A stretch of DNA of 64,000 bases from Alkalihalophilus pseudofirmus (lineage in GTDB: Bacteria; Bacillota; Bacilli; Bacillales; Bacillaceae_D), in assembly GCF_029094545.1 (NCBI RefSeq), contig NZ_CP117835.1:2584001-2648000 (forward strand), in the 5' to 3' direction. Positions 48,040-55,966 of the stretch are shown here, one piece after another (the stretch's first letter is position 1; every line of letters starts with the position of its first letter). The notes under the pieces were generated by a model. That model had not been told where the DNA came from, ran no database searches, and was given only the letters and a program-made list of their open reading frames with translations. A program made the translations under genes and the position numbers.

Positions 48040-48184
48040 AAATGATTCCTCCTTCTCGAATTCAAGACTTCGGTCATTATCGTCATTTTACTATACTCAA
48101 AGGGTTTTTTAAAGTTGTTTTAAAATAAGCGGGGCAAAGATACACTGTCAAGCAACTTTACTTGATAAACTTTCCGTGTAGCTA

Positions 48185-48213
48185 TTGCATTCATATAGGG
48201 GCTGTGCTACTAT
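48185..48213 (+). promoter_or_regulatory. Promoter of rpmB
   Basis: On the plus strand TTGCAT (48185-48190), 17 bp, then TACTAT (48208-48213) with an extended -10 TG, about 50 bases before rpmB. Confidence 0.65.
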
Positions 48214-48265
48214 AGTCAAGTATGATTTCTGTGGTCATCGCTATTGGTATAAGGAGGTGCAGATC

Positions 48266-48454
48266 ATGGCTCGTAAATGTGCAATTACTGGAAAACAAGC
48301 AAAAAGCGGCAACAAGCGTTCTCACGCATTGAATAAAACAAAACGCCGTTGGGGTGTAAACGTACAAAAGGTTCGTATTTTAGTAGATGGTAAGCCTAAG
48401 CGTGTATATGTTTCTACTCGTGCGCTTAAGTCTGGTAAAGTTGAACGCGTATAA
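48266..48454 (+). CDS. rpmB: 50S ribosomal protein L28
   Basis: A 62-residue ribosomal protein: [20 protein letters not shown], then [14 protein letters not shown]. The ATG follows AAGGAGGTG; the frame is open further upstream, but that reaches into the promoter. The only ribosomal gene here on the plus strand, diverging from yloU. Confidence 0.98.
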   Translation: MARKCAITGKQAKSGNKRSHALNKTKRRWGVNVQKVRILVDGKPKRVYVSTRALKSGKVERV

Positions 48455-48471
48455 TTTACTTCGTTACTAAC

Positions 48472-48501
48472 AAAAAAGCACCGTATACACGGTGCTTTTT
48501 T
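48472..48501. terminator. Bidirectional terminator between rpmB and spoVM
   Basis: AAAAAAGCACCGT pairs perfectly with ACGGTGCTTTTTT around a four-base loop; it serves both converging genes. Confidence 0.95.
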
Positions 48502-48505
48502 GCAT

Positions 48506-48586
48506 TTACCCCTTTTTGAATGAGTTCAGCATGGCCCTTACGAATCCACCTAAAAATTTGGGCAGTTTGATTGTGTAGAATTTCAT
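48506..48586 (-). CDS. spoVM: SpoVM, 26-residue spore coat anchor peptide
   Basis: This 26-codon gene reads MKFYTIKLPKFLGG, then FVRAMLNSFKKG. It matches B. subtilis SpoVM in length, in the key Pro9 that lets the amphipathic helix sense membrane curvature, and in position beside rpmB. SpoVM marks the outer forespore membrane and recruits the SpoIVA ATPase to start the coat. The ribosome-binding site is very strong (GGAGGAGGAG). Differences from B. subtilis lie mainly in the last six residues. A sigma-E promoter is expected but I could not place one with confidence. It proves an endospore former. Confidence 0.97.
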   Translation of the reverse strand: MKFYTIKLPKFLGGFVRAMLNSFKKG

Positions 48587-48945
48587 AGCTCCTCCTCCTC
48601 AACGTAAAACCCATGAGTTAATGATAAAGAACTTTAGCTAGCGACCAGAGCGGGCGGTAGCAAAGCTTGCTTCACCCTTTCGATAAAAAGACTTGCAGTA
48701 TAATAGAGAAAGGATAAAAACAACACTCTTTTCTACTAGTATATTCACAAGCTAAGAACTATACCTACTTTTTCCCGAGAATTCTCTAACCTTGTCTTCC
48801 TACCCTATACATATGCATTTTTTTACTAGATATGTCTTGGACTTTTTGAGTAAGTACACCTCTTTATCTGACCCTAAAGCACATAATACTTATATGCACT
48901 AGTTGACCCAACCGTTCCCTGCAATTAAAAAGAACCTAAGAAAAC
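48587..48945. other. Gene-free gap between spoVM and rpe
   Basis: About 360 bases without a supported gene on either strand. In B. subtilis this place holds thiN (thiamine pyrophosphokinase), which is absent here with no recognisable remnant. It must contain the spoVM promoter. Confidence 0.7.
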
Positions 48946-48975
48946 AAAAAAAACGTTAGTCGGATGACTAACGTT
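48946..48975 (-). terminator. Terminator after rpe
   Basis: Perfect 10-bp stem AACGTTAGTC/GACTAACGTT with a four-base loop and a T-run on the minus strand. It ends the long gmk-to-rpe gene series. Confidence 0.92.
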
Positions 48976-48983
48976 CACACAGA

Positions 48984-49631
48984 TTAAGACCCTCTAATGT
49001 CAGCAATTGCCTTCGCACGGTCTTCTTTATTGTAAATAGCTGAACCAGCTACTAACACATTAGCACCAGCTTCCACGCATTGTTTAGCTGTTTCCGGATT
49101 CACTCCTCCGTCCACTTCAATCTCAACATCTAAGCCTTTTTCTTTAATGTAGGAAGAAGCTTCTTTAATTTTTGGCAGAACAGATGAAATGAAAGACTGG
49201 CCGCCGAAACCTGGATTTACGGTCATAAATAAAATCATATCCAGATCCTCCACTATTGGTTTAACCGCGTCAAACGGGGTATGAGGATTTAAAACGACTC
49301 CTGCCTTGCAGCCATTCTCTTTAATTAAGTGAATGGTTCTGTGAAGGTGCGGACACGCTTCTACATGCACGGTAATGATATCTGCACCTGATTTTGCAAA
49401 CTGCGGGATATATTGATCAGGATTTTCGATCATTAAGTGAACATCTAACGGCAGTTTAGTAACGGGACGGATCGCATCCACAATTAAGGGACCGATCGTA
49501 ATATTTGGAACAAAATGCCCGTCCATCACATCAACATGGATGTAATCGGCACCGCCTGCCTCTACTTCTTTAATATCTTCTCCAAGGGTAGCGAAATTAG
49601 CTGAAAGAATCGATGGTGCAATTTTAATCAT
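48984..49631 (-). CDS. rpe: Ribulose-phosphate 3-epimerase
   Basis: Pentose-phosphate pathway enzyme with a TIM barrel. IAPSILSANFATLGEDI, VDVMDGHFVPNITIG, HLMIENPDQYI, MTVNPGFGGQSF and EVDGGVNPETA hold the metal ligands and catalytic Asp residues. Length 215. It follows rsgA by three bases. Confidence 0.97.
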   Translation of the reverse strand: MIKIAPSILSANFATLGEDIKEVEAGGADYIHVDVMDGHFVPNITIGPLIVDAIRPVTKLPLDVHLMIENPDQYIPQFAKSGADIITVHVEACPHLHRTIHLIKENGCKAGVVLNPHTPFDAVKPIVEDLDMILFMTVNPGFGGQSFISSVLPKIKEASSYIKEKGLDVEIEVDGGVNPETAKQCVEAGANVLVAGSAIYNKEDRAKAIADIRGS

Positions 49632-49634
49632 GAT

Positions 49635-50531
49635 CTAATACCTCCGTTTAGTGTTCTTAATTTCATCTAAAAAAACAAGATAATGCTCATAACGGCCGTT
49701 GTCAATTTCACCTTGCACAAGCGCTTCTTTTACTGCACATTTAGGTTCAGAGGTGTGCGTACAGCCCCGAAACTTGCATAGATTATGGACGCTTGCCATT
49801 TCAGGAAAACAGCTTGATAAGTCTTCAGGCTCCATTTCAATAAAATCAAGCGAGCTAAAGCCAGGGGTATCTGCAATTAATCCCCCGCCCACTGCTAATA
49901 ATTCTACGTGTCTTGTTGTATGCTTGCCTCGACCTAGATGACTTGAAATTTGATTGGTTTCAATTTCTAGTTCCGGTTTTAGTACGTTTAGCAGAGAAGA
50001 TTTACCTACTCCTGACTGACCCGCGATAACGGTGACTTGATCTTTGATACAAGATAGAATTTCTACCATTTCGTTCGTTTGATTTGATGATTGGTTTTGA
50101 TTTGTTGTTAAAATGACGGTATACCCAATGGCTTCATATTGCTTTTGATATTCTTTTATTTCCGCTAGTTCATTTGGTAATAATAAATCGACCTTAGAAA
50201 TAATAATAACCGGTTTGATATTGTTTGCTTCGATATGTACTAAAAAACGGTCGAGTAACAGCGGACTGAAGTCAGGTTCCTTCGCTGAAAAAACAAGCAA
50301 TGCTTGATCGATATTAGAAATAGGCGGACGTACCAGTTCATTCTTTCGATCAAATACATCTAAAATATAACCATCTGTACGATTTTCTGCTTCAAATTCC
50401 ACCTCATCTCCTACAAGCGGTTTAATCTTGCGCTTTCTAAAATTTCCACGACCTCTGCATTGGAATATTCCATCTTCATTTTGAACGTAATAAAAACCAC
50501 TTAAGGCTTTTACAATCATACCAGTTGCCAT
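49635..50531 (-). CDS. rsgA: Ribosome small-subunit GTPase RsgA (CpgA)
   Basis: Checks 30S maturation. An N-terminal OB fold is followed by a circularly permuted GTPase: ISKVDLL before AGQSGVGKSSLLNVL, then ADTPGFSSLDF, and a C-terminal zinc site (CKFRGCTHTSEPKCAV). From the ATG after AAGGAGG the product is 298 residues, the B. subtilis length. In B. subtilis CpgA is a PrkC substrate, and prkC is the gene before it. Confidence 0.95.
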   Translation of the reverse strand: MATGMIVKALSGFYYVQNEDGIFQCRGRGNFRKRKIKPLVGDEVEFEAENRTDGYILDVFDRKNELVRPPISNIDQALLVFSAKEPDFSPLLLDRFLVHIEANNIKPVIIISKVDLLLPNELAEIKEYQKQYEAIGYTVILTTNQNQSSNQTNEMVEILSCIKDQVTVIAGQSGVGKSSLLNVLKPELEIETNQISSHLGRGKHTTRHVELLAVGGGLIADTPGFSSLDFIEMEPEDLSSCFPEMASVHNLCKFRGCTHTSEPKCAVKEALVQGEIDNGRYEHYLVFLDEIKNTKRRY

Positions 50532-50567
50532 GCATGACCTCCTTAATTTTCCCCAAAACAAGTAGAA

Positions 50568-50593
50568 AGAGCTTAGCTTACTCACTAAGCTCT
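50568..50593 (-). other. Hairpin between prkC and rsgA
   Basis: AGAGCTTAG and CTAAGCTCT form a 9-bp perfect stem with an eight-base loop just after prkC. The tail is only moderately T-rich, so it could partly terminate or protect the prkC message. Confidence 0.55.
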
Positions 50594-50599
50594 CTTCTT

Positions 50600-52693
50600 T
50601 TAATTGAATGTATATTGCTTAGAACTATGAGCTTGGTTTCCGTTGACATAAACATCAAATGAACCTGGATATTCCTCACTTACCTCTAGAGGTATGGAAT
50701 AGGTTTTCGGTTCGGTTATTGATTCCTCAACAAATACTTCATCAGCCCCATTTGTTGTCGCATCACGATATATGATGCGGATCTCATAACTATTACCGGC
50801 CTCTTGGTCCTCTTGCGATACGTCAACAGGCTGATTGACTTCATATTGTTTTGTTGCTGGTGTTTCTGGTTCAGGATCTGGCTCTTCGGTGCTTCCGCTA
50901 TCTTCTGGCGTATCCTCTGACGCTGGTGGTGGTTCTTCTTCTCTAGGTCCTCTTGAGACAATTAACTGCACATCATCACCCGGCTGCAGCATCGTAAATG
51001 CTCCAGGTGATTGACGTATGATGAGACCTGCCTCCACTGAATCAGAGTATTCATTTTGGAAACGGCCGTTTAAGCCTACCTCAGTTAAATACTCACGTGC
51101 GGCATCTTCCCGTTCGCCCTCTAAATTACGAAGCCTAATCTCTGATTGAACCGCATACGTTAAATAAACCGTTGTTTCACCTGCTACCACTGTTTCACCA
51201 GCAATAGGACGCTGCTCGGTAACGATGCCAGGTGTTTGGGTCGTATCTTCCTGCTCAATGCGTTCGACCGTTAAGCCTTGTTCATCGAGAAGGCGCTCTG
51301 CCCTTTCAATAGGAAGCCCAATAACATCATCGAGTTCAAAGCTCTCGTCTTCTATATTAACATATAGGACCACTCTTGATTGTTCCTTTACTCTCGAACC
51401 TGCCCTTTGGCTTTGCCGCGCAACATGACCAGGTTCAACACCTTCTATCTCCTCATCCTCGCGCTCGACCACAAGGTTAAGGCCAAGAAGCTCTTCTTCA
51501 GCCTCTTCATACGGCATACCAACAACATCAGGAACTTCAACCTCTGCCACATAGAAGAGATTAGGAAACAGGACAAAAGCCGCTGCCGTAGAACCGATTA
51601 ATAAAAACAACGCTATAAGACTGATAATCAGCCATTTTTTCTTCTTTTTCTTTTTAGGTGCAGGCTCTGCAGGCTCTTCTCCTGCCTCAGCTTGCTCAGA
51701 CGCAGGCTTTGGAGGCGGTGTGGAGGCAGCAACAGGTGCCGTGCGCTCATTGGATTTTATTTCAATTGTTTTGTCAACATCATCTTCTTTTAAATCGTCA
51801 TCTTTAATGATAGGAATAGCCTTTGTCATGTCTTCTTCAACATCATTAGCATAATATACATTTTCATTTAGTCTGTCTGGATTTAAGACCGTTTCGACAT
51901 CTTCTTCCATATCATGAATCGATGCATATCTTTTTAACGGATCTTTAATTGTCGACCTTCTAATCACATTTTCAATACTTTGCGGCAGTCCTGGGACGAT
52001 CGATTTTGCAGAAGGCACCTCATTTTGAAGGTGCTTAATTGCAATAGACACGGCCGTATCACCCTTAAAAGGCAGCGTACCTGTGACCATTTCAAACAAG
52101 ACAATTCCCATAGAATAAATGTCAGAGCGGTACGTAACATGACCTCCGCGCGCTTGTTCTGGTGACAAATAATGCACAGAACCCATAACTGAATTAGTAT
52201 GCGTGATCGTAGCCGATGAAATCGCACGCGCAATTCCAAAATCTGTGACCTTCGCAACGCCGTCCTTACTCACTAATATATTATGCGGTTTAATATCACG
52301 GTGGATAATTTGGTTCGCATGGGCGTGTGAGATCGCAGCCATCATTTGCTTGAGCAGATCAAGCACCTTTTCAACAGGCAAAGGACCTTCCGATTGAATT
52401 AATTCTTTCAACGTAAATCCTTCTACGTATTCCATTACAATGTAATACGTATTGCCCTCTTCTCCGACATCAAAAATATTAACGACATTCGGATGGTTTA
52501 AACTTGTTGCAGCTTGTGCTTCCCGGCGAAAACGTTTAATAAACTGTTCATCTTCTGAGAACTGTGGTTGGAGAACTTTTACTGCAACATGACGGTCTAA
52601 AATGACATCTAATGCTTTATACACATTTGCCATTCCGCCGCCGCCGATTACTTCAAGAATTTGATATCGGCCCGCAATACGAGTACCTATCAT
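50600..52693 (-). CDS. prkC: PASTA-domain Ser/Thr protein kinase PrkC
   Basis: Membrane kinase that senses muropeptides or lipid II; in B. subtilis it promotes germination and regulates wall metabolism. The kinase domain (about residues 8-270) has GGGGMANVY, catalytic Lys in HVAVKV (about 39), HRDIKPHN (131-138), DFG (151-153), and a Thr-rich activation loop. A basic/Pro-rich juxtamembrane segment leads to one membrane span (about 353-376). Three PASTA domains (about 381-583), a Pro/Glu/Thr linker and a small C-terminal beta domain are outside the cell. Length 697. The ATG after AGGTGA was chosen over a GTG three codons upstream. Confidence 0.95.
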   Translation of the reverse strand: MIGTRIAGRYQILEVIGGGGMANVYKALDVILDRHVAVKVLQPQFSEDEQFIKRFRREAQAATSLNHPNVVNIFDVGEEGNTYYIVMEYVEGFTLKELIQSEGPLPVEKVLDLLKQMMAAISHAHANQIIHRDIKPHNILVSKDGVAKVTDFGIARAISSATITHTNSVMGSVHYLSPEQARGGHVTYRSDIYSMGIVLFEMVTGTLPFKGDTAVSIAIKHLQNEVPSAKSIVPGLPQSIENVIRRSTIKDPLKRYASIHDMEEDVETVLNPDRLNENVYYANDVEEDMTKAIPIIKDDDLKEDDVDKTIEIKSNERTAPVAASTPPPKPASEQAEAGEEPAEPAPKKKKKKKWLIISLIALFLLIGSTAAAFVLFPNLFYVAEVEVPDVVGMPYEEAEEELLGLNLVVEREDEEIEGVEPGHVARQSQRAGSRVKEQSRVVLYVNIEDESFELDDVIGLPIERAERLLDEQGLTVERIEQEDTTQTPGIVTEQRPIAGETVVAGETTVYLTYAVQSEIRLRNLEGEREDAAREYLTEVGLNGRFQNEYSDSVEAGLIIRQSPGAFTMLQPGDDVQLIVSRGPREEEPPPASEDTPEDSGSTEEPDPEPETPATKQYEVNQPVDVSQEDQEAGNSYEIRIIYRDATTNGADEVFVEESITEPKTYSIPLEVSEEYPGSFDVYVNGNQAHSSKQYTFN

Positions 52694-52698
52694 TTCAC

Positions 52699-53466
52699 TC
52701 ACCTAGCCTTGTCCGTATCTAAGGCATGATTAGAATGTTCTTCATACTTAACGATTGCAATTGAAATATTATCTTCTCCACCACGTTCATTCGCCTTTTT
52801 AATGAATGATTCCGCTATCGCCTCTATCGATTGTTCTGCCGTAAGCATATTTTCCATCTCAGCTGTTTCGATTTTGTTAGATAAACCGTCTGAGCAAAGC
52901 ATAATTAATTGATCGTCTTCTACTTGAAGTGTCTGCACATCGACTTTAATAACAGGTTCCGTACCCAGAGCCCGTAAAAGTACATTTTTTCTTGGATGAT
53001 GTTCAGCTTCAGCTTCTGTGATTTGACCCGTATTCAATAATTCTTGTACGAGTGAATGATCAGATGTTTTGAGCTTAAAGCCAAACTCATTTTTAATATA
53101 CACTCTGCTGTCTCCCACATGAGCAATTGAGACAAACTCTTCTGTACATAGAGCGGCAACAATTGTCGTACCCATGCCTTGGCATTCTTTATTGTCTAAT
53201 GCATGTTGATAGAGATGTTCATTCAGTTTCAAACAGCTATTTCTCAGCCAGTGCTCTGCTTCTTTAGCAGAAAAAGGTGAGCTTACTTCACTCCATTCCT
53301 TTTCTAGAAACGATACAGACATGGAACTTGCAACATCTCCTGCTAAGTGTCCACCCATTCCATCAGCTACAACGGCCAGAATTCCGCTCGAATTCTCAAA
53401 TACGCCTCCGCTGTCCTCATTATGTGTACGCACTTTCCCAACGTTTGTCATAAACGTATACCGCAT
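52699..53466 (-). CDS. prpC: PP2C-type protein phosphatase PrpC
   Basis: Metal-dependent phosphatase that reverses PrkC phosphorylation. Motifs: VRTHNEDSGG, VVADGMGGHLAGDVAS, GMGTTIVAAL, VGDSRVY, LCSDGLSNKI and GGEDNISIAIV. From the chosen ATG the product is 255 residues, as in B. subtilis. It abuts prkC. Upstream is a 142-bp gap where B. subtilis has rlmN. Confidence 0.95.
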   Translation of the reverse strand: MRYTFMTNVGKVRTHNEDSGGVFENSSGILAVVADGMGGHLAGDVASSMSVSFLEKEWSEVSSPFSAKEAEHWLRNSCLKLNEHLYQHALDNKECQGMGTTIVAALCTEEFVSIAHVGDSRVYIKNEFGFKLKTSDHSLVQELLNTGQITEAEAEHHPRKNVLLRALGTEPVIKVDVQTLQVEDDQLIMLCSDGLSNKIETAEMENMLTAEQSIEAIAESFIKKANERGGEDNISIAIVKYEEHSNHALDTDKAR

Positions 53467-53608
53467 CCTGCTACCACCTACCTCTTCTCCCCAAATCAAA
53501 TGAGCTGAACTCTCCTTAGTCCTCATCCTAATAAGGTTTCATACCCTCTAACTTCGCCGCCTACATTGGCATTCCCTCTATGGGCATTTACTCTAAGCAA
53601 TTTTAAGG

Positions 53609-54955
53609 TTACTGTTTAACCAAGCTCGAAATAAAGAAGCCGTCACTGTTAAAATCTTGGGGCAATATTGTAACCATCCCTGATTTAAATCGTTTTGAGT
53701 CAATCACCTGCTTAGGAAGGCGATTTTTTAAATCTTCATCTTTAACAAATGAAGGGTGCTCAGCTAAAAACGCTTCAACGGTTTCCTCATTCTCATCTTT
53801 ATCCACCGTACACGTACTGTATACTAACGTACCGCCTTTTTTTAATAACGGGGCAACAGCATTTAATATCGCCTGCTGAATGGATTGAATCGCTTTAATG
53901 TCTGCTTCTTTCTTGGCCCACTTGATATCTGGCTTTCTCTTTATAACACCAAATCCAGAACACGGCGCATCTACAAGAATGCGGTCGAAGCTCTCTGGCT
54001 CAAATTTCTCAGCCAGCTTACGTGCATCTGCTGCCTGGGTATCAATAATTGATAAATCAAGCCTTGCTGCTTGTCCACGTATTAGTTTCACTTTATGATC
54101 ATGTAAATCAAAAGCGAGAACGCTGCCCTCATTATTCATTTGTTCTGCAATATGAGTTGTTTTACCGCCAGGGGCAGCACATACATCCGCAACTCTTTCA
54201 CCACTGTTCGCCCCAAGCGCTCTGCCTACAAGCATAGAACTTTCATCTTGAGCCGTCACATACCCTTGTTTAAACGCTTTCGATTCAAACACTTGTCCGG
54301 CCTTAATAATAAGAGCGTCCTCACTAAGCTCTCCTTTGACAGCCGCAATCCCATCTGCTTCAAGCATGCTGATCACTTCTTCTCTTGTTGCTTTTGTTTG
54401 GTTTACACGCACTGTAACAGCAGGAGAGACTAAGTTCTCTTCACACATTAATCGGGTCTCTTCCTCACCAAATTGCTTAACCCAGCGAGCTACAAGCCAC
54501 TCCGGATGACTCGTTTCTAAAGCTAATCGTTTGATAGGGTCTTTTTCATCTTTAATATCAGGAACGCCTTCTCGCCCGATACTGCGTAGGACCCCGTTAA
54601 CCATCCCGCTGATTCCTTTATGGCCTCTTTTTTTAGCGATCGTTACCGCTTCGTGTACAACCGCCCTGTCTGGAATACGATCGAGATATACAAGCTGATA
54701 GACTGATAACCTAAGCAATACCTTTACCCAATCTTCTAACTTATCAATACCCTTCTTAACAAAAGGAGCAAGAAAGTAGTCGAGTGTATCTCTACGTTGA
54801 ATCGTTCCATAGACAAGCTCAGTGAGTAAACCAATATCTCTGCGGTCTAGCTTTGATTTATTAATCGTTTGATTCAATAAAAGATTACTGTAAGCTTGAT
54901 TTTTCTCAATTTGTAATAACACATCTACTGCTACTTCACGTACATTTTTACTCAT
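53609..54955 (-). CDS. rsmB: 16S rRNA (cytosine-967-C5) methyltransferase RsmB
   Basis: The N-terminal NusB-like RNA-binding domain (about residues 1-140) is followed by the methyltransferase domain with the SAM motif [12 protein letters not shown] and the two cysteines in VDAPCSGFG and VYSTCTV. Length 448. The start (ATG after GGAG) overlaps the fmt stop region by eight bases. Confidence 0.96.
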   Translation of the reverse strand: MSKNVREVAVDVLLQIEKNQAYSNLLLNQTINKSKLDRRDIGLLTELVYGTIQRRDTLDYFLAPFVKKGIDKLEDWVKVLLRLSVYQLVYLDRIPDRAVVHEAVTIAKKRGHKGISGMVNGVLRSIGREGVPDIKDEKDPIKRLALETSHPEWLVARWVKQFGEEETRLMCEENLVSPAVTVRVNQTKATREEVISMLEADGIAAVKGELSEDALIIKAGQVFESKAFKQGYVTAQDESSMLVGRALGANSGERVADVCAAPGGKTTHIAEQMNNEGSVLAFDLHDHKVKLIRGQAARLDLSIIDTQAADARKLAEKFEPESFDRILVDAPCSGFGVIKRKPDIKWAKKEADIKAIQSIQQAILNAVAPLLKKGGTLVYSTCTVDKDENEETVEAFLAEHPSFVKDEDLKNRLPKQVIDSKRFKSGMVTILPQDFNSDGFFISSLVKQ

Positions 54956-55898
54956 TTTCATCTCCAAGTTTCATCCCAGTTTTAAGGGAACTCCCTGCCC
55001 CGCGCAAGAAGTCCTCAGCAGTCATTCTTTTTTTGCCAGATGGTTGAAGCTCCATAATTTCAAGAGCTGTTTGATTACCTGTAGCAACGACAAAAGAGTC
55101 ATCTCTAATTTCGATCACCGTACCTGATTCATGTTCTGTTGCCACGTTCACTTTCTTTGCCCGCCACACTTTTAACGGCTTTTGTTGAAGGGTCGTAAAT
55201 GCAACCGGCCATGGATTCAGTCCGCGGACTTGGTTGTATAATTCCTCACCCGTTTTACTCCAGTCCATTTTTTCCATCTCACGCGTGATATTTCTAGCAA
55301 ACGTTACCTTCGTTTCATCTTGCTTTTGCGGTGTGATTTCACCCTTAATTAAAGCTGGGATCGTTTCACTTAACAATTTAGCACCTGCAGCACTTAATTT
55401 ATCATGCATCGAACCAACATGATCCTCCTCTAAGATCGGAACACGCACTTGTGTTAATATATCACCTGCATCTAGCTTCTCAACCATATACATAATGGTA
55501 ATACCGGTTTCTTTCTCACCATCAATAATTGACTGATGAATAGGTGCTCCGCCGCGATACTTCGGCAATAGAGAAGCATGAACATTAATACAGCCGTACG
55601 CTGGCTTCTCTAAAATATCGTTAGGCAATATTTGACCATAAGCTGCTGTAACGACTAGATCAGGTTCATATCCTAACACACGCTCAATTTCTTCTTGATT
55701 TCTAATGCGTTCTGGCTGAAGCACAGGAATCCCGTGTTTCATTGCTTCTACTTTTACCGGAGGAGGTGTCATAACCTTCTTTCTGCCTACAGGGCGGTCC
55801 GGCTGGGTGATGCAGGCAGCAATGTTATACCCATCCATCACTAATTGACGCAACACCGGTACTGAAAAGTCCGGTGTTCCCATAAATACAATCTTCAT
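54948..55898 (-). CDS. fmt: Methionyl-tRNA formyltransferase
   Basis: Formylates initiator methionyl-tRNA. Motifs: [15 protein letters not shown] at the start, [20 protein letters not shown] with the catalytic Asn/His, and a C-terminal OB-type domain. Length 316. Peptide deformylase (def) normally sits between priA and fmt; here the gap is only 68 bases and def is missing. Confidence 0.97.
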   Translation of the reverse strand: MKIVFMGTPDFSVPVLRQLVMDGYNIAACITQPDRPVGRKKVMTPPPVKVEAMKHGIPVLQPERIRNQEEIERVLGYEPDLVVTAAYGQILPNDILEKPAYGCINVHASLLPKYRGGAPIHQSIIDGEKETGITIMYMVEKLDAGDILTQVRVPILEEDHVGSMHDKLSAAGAKLLSETIPALIKGEITPQKQDETKVTFARNITREMEKMDWSKTGEELYNQVRGLNPWPVAFTTLQQKPLKVWRAKKVNVATEHESGTVIEIRDDSFVVATGNQTALEIMELQPSGKKRMTAEDFLRGAGSSLKTGMKLGDENE

Positions 55899-55966
55899 AT
55901 TCTAATCCTGCCTTTCAAAAATAACGTGCGAATGTATCTCATACAATCTTTAATTAAATAGTTTAC

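Noticed and set aside
48587..48945. Remnant of thiN or a hidden small RNA
   Set aside because: No residual coding frame and no stable hairpin other than the rpe terminator were evident by eye.
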